In this document: positions 35,774 to 45,400 of the stretch, piece after piece
How positions within the stretch are numbered: the stretch's first letter is position 1
Layout of the letters: each line of letters opens with the position of its first letter
NCBI GenBank assembly: GCA_963626805.1
Contig: CAVFXS010000036.1
Span: 42,026-106,025 of the forward strand
DNA: 64,000 nucleotides
Origin: CAG-632 sp963626805
GTDB taxonomy: Bacteria > Bacillota > Clostridia > Lachnospirales > Lachnospiraceae
Direction: 5' to 3'
Translations under genes and position numbers: made by a program
The notes under the pieces: generated by a model
Seen by the model: only the letters and a program-made list of their open reading frames with translations
The model's database searches: none
What the model was told of the DNA's origin: nothing

Positions 35774-37503
35774 GCTCTCTGACCCTCCTTCTTAAACTGT
35801 GAATCATATATTTCCTGATATACAGGACAATTCTTTAATAATTCCTCATGATGTCCGATGCCAACAACCTCTCCGTCGTCCAATACCACGATACGATTGG
35901 CATGCTGGATCGATGCGGTTCTCTGTGACACAATGAAGATCGTCGGCTTATTCTCCATCTCCTGTAATGCTTTTCGAAGCTTAGCATCTGTAGCATAGTC
36001 AAGTGCCGATGTACTGTCGTCCAGAATCAGGATCTCCGGCTTTCGAACCAGTGCCCGTGCAATGGTCAGTCGCTGCCTCTGACCACCGGACAGATTCTTA
36101 CCGCCCTGTGTGATCACGGCATCCAGACCGCCGTCTTTCTTGGCAACTACCTCGGTTCCCTGGGCGATCTCCAGTGCCTGGGCAATCTCTTCATCGGTTG
36201 CCGTATCATTGCCCCATTTCAGATTCTCGCGGATTGTTCCCTTAAACAATACCGCCTTCTGCATAACGATGCCGACCTTACTGCGGAGCTGTTCCTTTGG
36301 ATAGTCATTGACATTCACTCCGTTCACCAGCACGCTTCCCCTGGTCGCATCATAAAATCTCGGAATCAGATGGACAAAGGTTGTCTTTCCGGAACCGGTA
36401 CCGCCGATAATACCGACCGTCTCTCCCTTCCGTACCTGAAGATTCAGATGACTCAGGGCATTATCACCGGCATTCTTATATGCAAACGATACATCCTGAA
36501 ACTCTACGGTATACTCCGGATTCTCTGCTTCTTTCACCGGCTGCTCTGCAAAGGTCTGGGTTGGCTTCATCTCCAGGATTGCCTCGATCCGGTTTCCGCA
36601 GGCAATGGATTTGGTGATCGTGATGATTAGATTTGCAAGCTTTACCAGCTCTACCAGAATCTGATTCATATAATTGACCAACGCTACAACCTCACCCTGT
36701 GTCAGGATATTATGATCTACCTGAATTGCTCCGGTCCATAACAGTGCGATTACCGCAACATTTACAATGATGAACGTAACCGGATTCATGACTGCGGAAA
36801 TTCTTCCGACGACCAGCTGCAGGCGGGTGAGAAACTCATTTTCTTCAAAGAACCGCTCCCGTTCCTCGTCTTCCTGATTAAAAGCACGGATCACGCGGAC
36901 ACCGGTCAAATTCTCACGGGTCGTTCCAAGCACCTTATCCAATGCCTCCTGAACCTTCTTAAACCGTGGAATGCTGATCAGCATAATACCGAATACAACG
37001 AGCGATAATAACGGAATCGCTACTACAAAGATCAGTGCAGCCTTCACATTAATGGTAAATGCCATGATCATGGCACCAAATACAATAAACGGAGAACGAA
37101 GAAACAGGCGAAGCACCATATTCACACCATTCTGAACCTGATTCATATCACTGGTCATACGTGTGATCAATGTCGGGGTTCCTGCTTCATCCAGCTCTGT
37201 AAAGGACAGATTCTGAATATGTCCAAACAGCACATGCTTCACGCTGGTTGAAAATCCAACCGCTGCCTTTGCCGCAAAATACTGTGCCGTCAGGGAACAC
37301 GCAAGTCCTACAACCGCCAGCAGGATCAGCATTCCAGCCATCTTCCAGATATATGGCATATCCTGTTCGGCAATACCATGATCCATAATCGCCGCCATTA
37401 CCAGTGGCACAAATAATTCGAAGGAAGCCTCCAGCATCTTAAACAACGGTGCCAGAATGCTTTCCTTCCTGTAATCCTTCAGGTATACTAATAATTTCTT
37501 CAC
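35770..37503 (-). CDS. ABC exporter half-transporter (first subunit)
   Basis: About 578 residues, membrane domain then ATPase. Walker A GGTGSGKTT, Q loop VMQKAVLFKGTIREN, signature NLSGGQRQRLTIARALV, Walker B ILILDDSTSALDY; the residue after Walker B is Asp instead of Glu, so one site may be weak in ATP hydrolysis, as in heterodimeric exporters. I chose GTG 37503, which has AAGGAG nine bases upstream. An extended reading from TTG 37539 lacks a ribosome site. Confidence 0.92.
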   Translation of the reverse strand: MKKLLVYLKDYRKESILAPLFKMLEASFELFVPLVMAAIMDHGIAEQDMPYIWKMAGMLILLAVVGLACSLTAQYFAAKAAVGFSTSVKHVLFGHIQNLSFTELDEAGTPTLITRMTSDMNQVQNGVNMVLRLFLRSPFIVFGAMIMAFTINVKAALIFVVAIPLLSLVVFGIMLISIPRFKKVQEALDKVLGTTRENLTGVRVIRAFNQEDEERERFFEENEFLTRLQLVVGRISAVMNPVTFIIVNVAVIALLWTGAIQVDHNILTQGEVVALVNYMNQILVELVKLANLIITITKSIACGNRIEAILEMKPTQTFAEQPVKEAENPEYTVEFQDVSFAYKNAGDNALSHLNLQVRKGETVGIIGGTGSGKTTFVHLIPRFYDATRGSVLVNGVNVNDYPKEQLRSKVGIVMQKAVLFKGTIRENLKWGNDTATDEEIAQALEIAQGTEVVAKKDGGLDAVITQGGKNLSGGQRQRLTIARALVRKPEILILDDSTSALDYATDAKLRKALQEMENKPTIFIVSQRTASIQHANRIVVLDDGEVVGIGHHEELLKNCPVYQEIYDSQFKKEGQRA

Positions 37504-37558
37504 CTTTTTCGTCTCCTTGTATATAGATTCTGACAACAACCGATATATTATATCAGAT

Positions 37559-38815
37559 TTAATCTAATTCTGCAATTCTGGTTACACCAACATAAATCTC
37601 GGATATTTTATACCAGGTTCTGTAATCCACCACCCCGGTCTGTGGAAGCTTAAATATTTTCTGAAACGTCCGGACCGCCTCCTCTGTTGCAGGTCCATAG
37701 ATACCATCTGCAGCGACCTTTGGAACTGCCGGATAATTCTGGGAAATCCTGTTTAACTGTTCCTGAATGATACGGACCATCTCTCCGGATGAACCATTCT
37801 GCAGACTCTCTCCCGGCCAGGAAATCGGAACTCCGGCTACCGCAGAGGTTTCATTGATATAAATGGTTTCTCCGTAATAGTTACGAAGAATCTGTATTGC
37901 CGTGTAGTTCTGGTCTGCCAGATATTTACTGCCCCACTGGCTCATCCAGTTCGGACAGGTTACCCGTCTACCGTCACAATATTGGGTCAGGATCGGCTGT
38001 CTCACATTCGGTCTGGACAGATAATAGCCGTATAGACGGTCAACCACTGCATCAATACTGTCATAGGTCGACTTCCCGTATATCCATTTGTGATCAAAGG
38101 CGGTCGAGCTGGTGATCGTAAAGCTGTAACCCTGATTACGATACCATTCCGTATAGACCCGGTTCAGGGTAAAGGACATAATTGCCAGTACATTGGCTTC
38201 AATGCAAGCCTCTGGCCAGGTTGAATAAATCTCGCAGGCAGCTACTGTCTTAATATAATCCTTATACCGTACATAATAATTCTCTGCCATTGAATCCGTC
38301 GGGGATCCATCATGGACAACAATGTATTCCGGCACCACCACCTGATTCAATACGATTTCTCCGGACTCATTGATCGGCTTTATCTCTGCCTCCGGAATCT
38401 TCGGCGGATATTCCTCCCATAGGGTATGACCGCCGATCACGGTCGGATTATATTCCTCTGCCTCCGGCTCCGGGCGGAGTGCCGAAAACTGTATAGCGGT
38501 CTCCCCCGAAAAAATCTGAACACCGGAAAATAGCCGTTCCTCATAGCCTGCCGCCCGGATTCGTACATTATATTCCGCATAGGGCTGATTCTCGGATGGT
38601 GTCATGGAATAAGCGACCGGCGGTGCGTCTAAAGAAAGCTCTTCCGTCATACCATTGGTGTCGGTCCTGGTCTCTGCCAGAACTCCACCGGTTCCGTCAG
38701 CGGAAGAAATCTGTATCTCTGCATTTTCAACCGGAATCCGTCCGAGTACCGAATTCACTTCTATCCGGATACGTCCTTGTTCCTGTCTGTTCTCATTATT
38801 CGTTGTCAAATCCAT
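37559..38815 (-). CDS. SpoIID-like protein with peptidoglycan-binding domain
   Basis: 418 residues without a visible signal peptide. Residues about 15-105 form a beta-sandwich like a carboxypeptidase regulatory domain (VLGRIPVENAEIQISS). Residues about 160-325 match the SpoIID/LytB fold (DYIKTVAACEIYSTWPEACIE...AIMSFTLNR; CPNWMSQWGSKYLADQ). The last 70 residues are a PG_binding_1 repeat (VAADGIYGPATEEAVRTFQK). SpoIID is a lytic transglycosylase of spore engulfment; this one is different in layout, so a spore-coat, cortex or wall role is only inferred. It is 55 bases upstream of the first ABC subunit. Confidence 0.83.
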   Translation of the reverse strand: MDLTTNNENRQEQGRIRIEVNSVLGRIPVENAEIQISSADGTGGVLAETRTDTNGMTEELSLDAPPVAYSMTPSENQPYAEYNVRIRAAGYEERLFSGVQIFSGETAIQFSALRPEPEAEEYNPTVIGGHTLWEEYPPKIPEAEIKPINESGEIVLNQVVVPEYIVVHDGSPTDSMAENYYVRYKDYIKTVAACEIYSTWPEACIEANVLAIMSFTLNRVYTEWYRNQGYSFTITSSTAFDHKWIYGKSTYDSIDAVVDRLYGYYLSRPNVRQPILTQYCDGRRVTCPNWMSQWGSKYLADQNYTAIQILRNYYGETIYINETSAVAGVPISWPGESLQNGSSGEMVRIIQEQLNRISQNYPAVPKVAADGIYGPATEEAVRTFQKIFKLPQTGVVDYRTWYKISEIYVGVTRIAELD

Positions 38816-38880
38816 AGAATTACTCCCGGAATATCATTAAGATTAGTATATGCTAAAATCAGAAAAAGGAACCGGAAATA

Positions 38881-38916
38881 AAAGAAAAAGGACTCAGAAA
38901 TCTTCTGAATCCTTTT
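38881..38916 (-). terminator. Terminator after the tRNA-Glu pair
   Basis: A 14-bp stem (38886-38899 with 38903-38916, one G-U pair on the minus strand), three-base loop, T run TTTTTCTTT on the minus strand. It stops transcription just past the downstream tRNA. Confidence 0.85.
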
Positions 38917-38918
38917 AG

Positions 38919-38990
38919 CAGTTCGTAGGGGAATCGAACCCCTGTTTTCGCCGTGAGAGGGCGACGTCTTAACCGCTTGACCAATCCACC
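38919..38990 (-). tRNA. tRNA-Glu (CUC), downstream copy with mismatched acceptor stem
   Basis: 72 bases. D arm, anticodon stem TCGCC/GGCGA with loop CTCTCAC (anticodon CTC) and T arm AGGGG/CCCCT are intact. The 5' acceptor strand is GGTGGAT but the 3' strand is ACGAACT, which cannot pair. The 3' strand that would pair is on the other copy at 39020-39091. Discriminator G; no encoded CCA. As drawn it may be non-functional. Confidence 0.85.
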
Positions 38991-39019
38991 ATACGGTTTG
39001 ACAAATATTTGATAAAAAG

Positions 39020-39091
39020 CAGTGGATAGGGGAATCGAACCCCTGTTTTCGCCGTGAGAGGGCGACGTCTTAACCGCTTGACCAACGAACC
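39020..39091 (-). tRNA. tRNA-Glu (CUC), upstream copy with mismatched acceptor stem
   Basis: 72 bases with the same body and anticodon as the copy at 38919-38990. The 5' acceptor strand is GGTTCGT but its own 3' strand is ATCCACT; the partner of GGTTCGT is the 3' strand of the downstream copy. Discriminator G; no encoded CCA. 29 bases separate the two genes. Confidence 0.85.
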
Positions 39092-39131
39092 ATATTCTCT
39101 TTATTTCTTACTTGTCACATGCGACTTTGTT

Positions 39132-39160
39132 AGTATAACAAAGAGATAGATAAAAAGCAA
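39132..39160 (-). promoter_or_regulatory. Promoter for the tRNA-Glu pair
   Basis: Minus strand -35 TTGCTT (39155-39160), 17-base spacer, -10 TATACT (39132-39137), 40 bases before the upstream tRNA. Confidence 0.7.
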
Positions 39161-39187
39161 GTGTTTTTTAAACTTTTTTGTATTTTT

Positions 39188-40018
39188 TTAATTTTCTTCC
39201 ATTAATGCCCTCTGAACATGCAGTGCCAGATAGCCGATCTCTATCTCTTCTAACGGCTTTTGCAGTGCTTTTCCGATGTGCCCGCAGACAATCTCCGCAA
39301 TCTCATAAGCCTTCGGATAATTCATTTTAATATAGGCATTCATATCCAGCTTCAGGGTCTCATTATTAACCGCCCGCGCAAACATAAACTTAATATGGTT
39401 CATCAGACGATTATATTCCAGAGACAGAATATCAATCTTTCTGCCTACCTGCTCCTCGATCAGAGTCACACATTCACGCACTACCATTGCCATCTGCATG
39501 GAAACCGATACCTTTTCATCCTGAATACTGGAGTGTACATGCAAGGCGATATAACCGATTTCATCTTCCATAATATCAACGCCGAGCAGTTCCTTTAATC
39601 GCGGACGAACCGTTTCTGCGATCTTATACTCTTTATAAAACAGAATCCGAATATCACTGTTTAACGGATTACTGATCTGTTCTCCTGCCTGAATCCGCTT
39701 CACTGCATAGGCAATATGATTTGCCATAGGGAAGAGAATGTCCCGGTCGACTGCCCCGAACTCCTGCTCCGCCAGATCTAAGATCTGATTGGATATCTCC
39801 AGATATTCCGCCGGTGTATCCTGCAGCAGCTCTTTGGCTTTTCCACGTTCCGATACGTGCTTTAACGAATAAATCCTGACATCCTCCGGTGCCTCGATCC
39901 GTTCCGATACCTTCTTTCCGAATCCGATGCCCTTTCCAAGCAGAATATATTCCTGGTTATCATTCATATCGGTTGCCAGCACAGCATTATGATTTAATGT
40001 CTTAATAATCCGGTACAT
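39188..40018 (-). CDS. LicT/GlcT-type PRD antiterminator
   Basis: 276 residues. An N-terminal RNA-binding (CAT) domain, MYRIIKTLNHNAVLATDMNDN...ILLGKGIGFGKK, and two PTS regulation domains with the phosphorylatable histidines in LFPMANHIAYAVKRI and YIALHVHSS, then LMNHIKFMFARA and YLALHVQRAL. It binds the ribonucleic antiterminator in the pts leader and prevents termination, under control by PTS phosphorylation. It lies downstream of the transporter gene by 39 bases, so it is in its own regulated transcript. Confidence 0.94.
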   Translation of the reverse strand: MYRIIKTLNHNAVLATDMNDNQEYILLGKGIGFGKKVSERIEAPEDVRIYSLKHVSERGKAKELLQDTPAEYLEISNQILDLAEQEFGAVDRDILFPMANHIAYAVKRIQAGEQISNPLNSDIRILFYKEYKIAETVRPRLKELLGVDIMEDEIGYIALHVHSSIQDEKVSVSMQMAMVVRECVTLIEEQVGRKIDILSLEYNRLMNHIKFMFARAVNNETLKLDMNAYIKMNYPKAYEIAEIVCGHIGKALQKPLEEIEIGYLALHVQRALMEEN

Positions 40019-40057
40019 TCCCTCACCCTATCACTTTCTTATCTTTCTGACAGGGAA

Positions 40058-42214
40058 CTACTCTGTAATATCAATGGCAAATAAATCTTCCCCTGCCTTT
40101 ACTTCTCCTTCTGCGACCAGCCGGATAGACTGATTCTCTTCCAATTCCGTACAAATAACCGGTGATACCAGTGACGGTGCATGTTCTCTGATGTATGCCA
40201 GATCAAGCTTCATCAACGGTGCACCTGCCTTTACCTTATCGCCATCCTGTACAAAAACTTCAAAGCCTTCACCGTTCAGATTAATGGTATCGATACCCAC
40301 ATGGATCAGCATGGATACCCCATCCTCGGTTACAAATCCGATTGCATGCCCGGACGGAAATACAAATGCGATTTCGCCATCTGCCGGTGCGACCACCTGT
40401 GCCTCTGTCGGTTCTACGACAGCACCATCACCCATCATTTTCTGAGCAAAGCCTTCATCCGGAGCCGTCTCAATACCGCCTGCCAGTCCGGTCATCGGGC
40501 TTTTAATTATGATAGATTTTATCACATTCCCACTCTTATTTCCAGTACTCTTTCCTGCATCCTCTGATCCTGACGCTCCGGATGCTTCAGCTGTCTCATT
40601 CATAAGCTCTTCTTCCGGTGCATGCTCCAGATACTCTGCAAGGTTGGATTTAATTACAGATACGCGCGGACCGTAAATAACCTGAATACCGGTACCCTTT
40701 TTAATCACACCGGATGCTCCTGTACTCTTTAATAAGGCTTCGTCTACCTTATCTGCATCAAATACCGTACAACGCAGTCTGGTTGCACAGCAGTCAACAT
40801 CCGAAATGTTTTTCTTTCCGCCGAGTCCGGCTGTGATCATTCTGGACAGTGCGTCCTCATCGGATGCTGCTTCTGCTCCCTTGCCTGCATGCTTCTTGGC
40901 TTCTACATCTGCCCGATTATATAATTTCACTTCCTCGGAATCATCCCGGCCAGGTGTCTTTAAGTTCATTTTTCTGATCAGGAAGCTGAACAGGAAGTAA
41001 TATACTACAAAGTAACCGATACCTACGATCACGATCCAGATCCAGTGTGTCTTGGCATTGCCCTGTAAGATACCAAACAATGTCAGGTCGATCAGACCGC
41101 CTGAAAATGTCATACCGACCCCTACATTACAGATATGCATAAGCATATAAGCCAGCCCGGCCAGCACGCAGTGAATACCGTATAATACAGGTGCTACAAA
41201 CAGGAAGGTAAACTCCAGCGGTTCTGTAATACCGGTTAACATGGAGGTTAGGGCTGCCGAGAATAACAGGCCGGCTACCTTCTTACGATTCTCCGGCTTT
41301 GCTGTCCGATACATAGCCAGTGCCGCACCAGGTAAACCGAAGATCATCAACGGGAACTTACCGGACATAAACCGGGTAGCGGATACGGAAAATTCTGTTG
41401 TAGACGGATCTGCCAGCTGTGCAAAGAAAATATTCTGTGCACCCTCTACTACCTGTCCTGCAACCTCCATGGTTCCGCCGACTCCGGTCTGCCAGAATGG
41501 CAGATAGAATACATGGTGCAGACCAAACGGGATCAACAACCGCTCCATGAAACCATAAACCCAGGTTCCTGCATATCCGGATCTCATAACCAGATCTCCG
41601 ATTGCGTAAATTCCCTGCTGAATTACAGGCCAGATAAAGAACATTAAGATACCGACCAGTGTAAATACCAGTGCACTGATGATCGGTACAAATCTGGTTC
41701 CTCCGAAGAAGGATAATACCTGTGGCAGCTCGATCTTATAGAACTTATTATGCAGTGCCGCAACCCCAAGTCCTACAATGATACCTCCAAACACACCCAT
41801 CTGCAGGGATGTGATACCTACAACATTGGTTGTAGAACCCTCTAGCATCTTCTCTGCTCCACCGTTGATCGTGATCATAGCACTGATTGATGCGTGCATA
41901 ATGAAAAATGCAACCACGGATGCCAAAGCTGCAACCTCTTTCTCCTGCTTCGCCATGCCAATAGCCACACCCATGGCAAACAGAATCGGAAGATTCGCGA
42001 AGATAATATTTCCGGCCTCACTCATAACCGTAAATATCATGTTCAGAATTGTGCCGGGACCCATAATCCCCATCAGATGATACGTCTCCAACATTGTCGT
42101 GTTTGTCAGAGAACTGCCAAGTCCCAATAACAGACCTGCGACCGGCAGCAATGCGATTGGTAACATAAATGAACGTCCAACCCGTTGTAAAACTCCAAAA
42201 ATTTTGTCTTTCAT
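40058..42214 (-). CDS. PTS glucose/N-acetylglucosamine-family EIICBA
   Basis: 718 residues. EIIC (membrane, about 1-420), EIIB at about 455-545 with the phosphorylated Cys in DVDCCATRLRC, a flexible Ala/Gly/Ser-rich linker, and EIIA at 565-718 with the active His638 in SMLIHVGIDT. It transports and phosphorylates a hexose using phosphoenolpyruvate via HPr. The order C-B-A and the AQLADPSTTEF and GITEPLEFTFLF segments match the glucose/GlcNAc family; glucose, maltose or GlcNAc remain possible. An antiterminator leader lies upstream. Confidence 0.94.
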   Translation of the reverse strand: MKDKIFGVLQRVGRSFMLPIALLPVAGLLLGLGSSLTNTTMLETYHLMGIMGPGTILNMIFTVMSEAGNIIFANLPILFAMGVAIGMAKQEKEVAALASVVAFFIMHASISAMITINGGAEKMLEGSTTNVVGITSLQMGVFGGIIVGLGVAALHNKFYKIELPQVLSFFGGTRFVPIISALVFTLVGILMFFIWPVIQQGIYAIGDLVMRSGYAGTWVYGFMERLLIPFGLHHVFYLPFWQTGVGGTMEVAGQVVEGAQNIFFAQLADPSTTEFSVSATRFMSGKFPLMIFGLPGAALAMYRTAKPENRKKVAGLLFSAALTSMLTGITEPLEFTFLFVAPVLYGIHCVLAGLAYMLMHICNVGVGMTFSGGLIDLTLFGILQGNAKTHWIWIVIVGIGYFVVYYFLFSFLIRKMNLKTPGRDDSEEVKLYNRADVEAKKHAGKGAEAASDEDALSRMITAGLGGKKNISDVDCCATRLRCTVFDADKVDEALLKSTGASGVIKKGTGIQVIYGPRVSVIKSNLAEYLEHAPEEELMNETAEASGASGSEDAGKSTGNKSGNVIKSIIIKSPMTGLAGGIETAPDEGFAQKMMGDGAVVEPTEAQVVAPADGEIAFVFPSGHAIGFVTEDGVSMLIHVGIDTINLNGEGFEVFVQDGDKVKAGAPLMKLDLAYIREHAPSLVSPVICTELEENQSIRLVAEGEVKAGEDLFAIDITE

Positions 42215-42285
42215 AACTCATTCTCCTTTCTTATTCCATGGTGAAAGTATCATGAGTCTGGAGTTCTTTGATTGATTTTATGCAT

Positions 42286-42337
42286 AAAAAAAGCATCAAC
42301 CACACATAAACCTTCACCATTTATGTATCGCTAATGC
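42286..42337 (-). terminator. Leader terminator of the pts gene
   Basis: On minus-strand RNA, GCAUUAGC (42330-42337) pairs with GUUGAUGC (42293-42300) around an inner ACAUAAA/UUUAUGU stem; seven U follow at 42286-42292. Its 5' stem is the 3' end of the antiterminator element, so only one of the two structures can form. Confidence 0.85.
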
Positions 42338-42356
42338 CTGCCGAACAGTAACATGC
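42330..42356 (-). promoter_or_regulatory. Ribonucleic antiterminator (RAT) for LicT-type protein
   Basis: GTTACTGTTCGGCAGGC and the following TTAGC on the minus strand match the RAT consensus of BglG/LicT/GlcT regulators. It overlaps the terminator stem. The cognate protein is very likely the PRD gene at 39188-40018. Confidence 0.85.
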
Positions 42357-42376
42357 AAATCACTATAATTATAGTA

Positions 42377-42399
42377 GCATACCCAGGTTCCCCTGTCAA
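42377..42399 (-). promoter_or_regulatory. Promoter for the pts-antiterminator operon
   Basis: Minus strand -35 TTGACA (42394-42399). Two -10 choices: TACTAT after 17 bases or TATAAT after 20 bases. It sits 38 bases upstream of the RAT. Confidence 0.65.
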
Positions 42400-42455
42400 G
42401 AGAAACCTGAGCATATGTTTCTATTGTTTTATATCTGCCTTCCGGCACTCTCCTG

Positions 42456-45400
42456 TCAGGAACCGGATGCCATATAATCAAACAGACTGAACTGATCGGA
42501 ATCCGGAAGATCCTGTAAGAGTCCCAGCTGTGAAAACTTCTCAATGGTCGATTTTCCGATCTTCGCCATGTCACGCAGATTATCCTTGGAGGAAAATCCA
42601 CCCTTTGCCAATGCTTCCTTCGCTGCCTCCTGGACCTGAATGGCAGCCTTGATGCCCAGACCTTCAATACTGCAAAGTGCCGGCATGATCTTACCGTCTA
42701 TGATCTGGAACCGTTCCGCATCTGCCTTATAAATATCGATCGGATGGAATTCATAGCCTCTGGCATACATTTCCAGTACCAGCTTCATATCCTTTAAGCT
42801 GTCCTTATCCTTGTTCTTTAAGTCCTCGGATTTACTGATTTCCTCCATATGATACTCTAACTTCGAGCGTCCCAGACACATCGTCTCATAGTTGAATGCA
42901 TCCGCACGGATACTGAAGTACGCGGCATAGTATTCCAACGGATAGTTGATTTTATACCAGGCAATCCGCCATGCCATCATAACATAGGCTGCCGCATGTG
43001 CCTTCGGGAACATGTATTTGATCTTCTTGCAGGAACCAATATACCATTCCGGTACATCATGCGCCAGCATCTCCTCTTCCCATTCCGGCTTCAGGCCCTT
43101 TCCTTTCCGAACACTCTCCATGATCGTAAATGCCAGTCCTTTTTCCAGACCTTTATGGATCAGGAATACCATAATATCATCACGACAGCAGATGGCGGTA
43201 GAGATCACGGCCGTCCCGGATTTGATCAGGTCCTGCGCATTGCCCAGCCATACATCCGTACCATGTGCCAGACCGGCAATTCGTACCAGATCGGAAAACA
43301 TCGTCGGCTTGGTATCCAAAAGCATCTGCATTGCGAACTCGGTACCGAATTCCGGAATCCCCAGAGAGCCAAGCGGCACACCGCCGATATCCTCCGGTGT
43401 AATTCCAAGTGCTTCCGTACTCTGGAATAATGACATTACCCGCTTATCATCCAGTGGAATCGTCTTACAGTCTACTCCGGTCAGATCCTCCAGACGCCTT
43501 ATCATAGTCGGATCATCATGACCCAGAATATCCAGCTTTAACAGGTTATGGTCAATGGAATGGTATTCAAAATGTGTCGTTATGATCGGTGTATGCTGAT
43601 CATTGGCCGGATGCTGGATCGGTGTAAAGGAATAAATCTCCTCATGCTTCGGCAATACAATCATACCACCCGGATGCTGTCCGGTTGTCCGTTTCACACC
43701 GGTACAGCCGACTGCCAGACGATCTACCTCGCAGCTGCGCTTCTTAATGCCACGTTCCTCAAAATATTTCAACGTCATACCAAAGGCGGTCTTTTCTGCA
43801 ATCGTACCAATGGTTCCCGCCCGGAACGCATGCCCCTTTGTAAACAGTTCCTCCGTATACTGATGGGCATTCGCCTGATATTCTCCCGAGAAGTTCAGGT
43901 CAATATCCGGCTCCTTATCGCCTTTAAATCCAAGGAAGGTCTCAAACGGTATATCATGTCCTTCTTTTAACAGCTTATGTCCGCAGTTCGGACAATTTTT
44001 ATCCGGCATATCACAACCGGAGTTACCGGAAAATGCCTGTACCTCCGGAGAATTAAAATCAACATAGTGACACTCCGGACAAATATAATGTGCCGATAAC
44101 GGATTAACCTCCGTAATACCTGCCATCGTTGCCACAAAGGAGGAACCTACCGAACCTCTGGAGCCAACCAGATATCCGTGATCGTTGGAATCCCATACCA
44201 GCTTCTGTGCAATAATATAAAGCACTGCGAATCCATTGGAAATAATGGAATTTAATTCCCGCTCCAGTCGTTCTACAACGACATTCGGAAGATCCGGTCC
44301 GTAAATCTCATGTGCCCGGTCATAACAGATCCTGGTCAGGGTTTCATCGGAATTTTCAATTACCGGCGGACACTTGTCCGGACGCACCGGCTTTATATAC
44401 TCGATCATATCCGCAATACGGTTCGTATTGGTGATCACAACCTCCCTTGCCTTATCCATGCCGAGATATTCAAACTCTTTTAACATCTCATCCGTAGTCC
44501 GGAAATAAAGCGGACTCTGCTTATCTACATCCTTAAAGCCTTCGGATGCCTGAATGATCGCCCGGTAAATGGAGTCCTCAGGATCCAGAAAATGTACATC
44601 ACAGGTTGCCACAACCGGCTTATGGAATTCTTCCCCTAAGCGGACGATCAGACGATTATTCTCCCGCAGATCCTCCTCTGACTCGATGGAATAGCCGTCA
44701 TCTTCTATCATAAATACATTGTTGCCCAGCGGCTGGATCTCCAGATAGTCATAGAAATCCACGATTCTGGTGATCTCTCCGTCATCCGCACCGTTTAAGA
44801 TTGCCTGATAAAGCTCTCCTGCCTCGCAGGCAGAACCAATGATCAGACCTTCCCGGTACTTATTGATCATGCTTTTCGGCATCAGCGGAAACCGGTTAAA
44901 GTAATCCAGATGGGACATGGAAATCAGACGATATAAGTTTACCCGTCCGACCTCATTCTTAGCCAGAATGATTCCATGGTAACGTCTGGATTTTCGGATA
45001 CTGTCCGCAGAACCGGCTGCCATGGAGTTTAACTGATCCAGATTATCCACATCCCGCTTCATCAGCATATTGATAAACTTCAGAAACATCTCCGCAGTTG
45101 CTTCCGCATCATTGACTGCCCGGTGATGGTTATTCAATTCGATCTTTAACTCTTTTACCAGTCTGTCCAGTGTAAATTTACCCAGATGCGGTAACAGGAT
45201 ATGTGCCATTCCGAGCGTATCCAGAATCGTATTATCAAACTTCAGTCCCTGCTCTCTGGCTGCCTTTCCGATAAATCCGGTATCAAATGCCGCATTATGT
45301 GCTACTACAACCGCATCTCCGCAGAATTCCAGAAACCTCGGCAATACTTCTCTGATATTTGGCTTATCTGCTACCATATCATCCGAAATCCCCGTTAATC

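Noticed and set aside
34000..37503. A siderophore or heme-specific exporter linked to the Fur-family gene
   Set aside because: The ABC pair has no substrate-specific feature; proximity to the regulator is not enough.
38919..39091. A CRISPR or simple tandem repeat
   Set aside because: The repeated unit folds as tRNA-Glu with a clear anticodon arm and T arm.
42314..42667. 117-codon open frame on the minus strand over the pts leader
   Set aside because: It covers the polC end in another frame plus the promoter and RAT, and its composition is Arg/Trp-rich, unlike real genes here.
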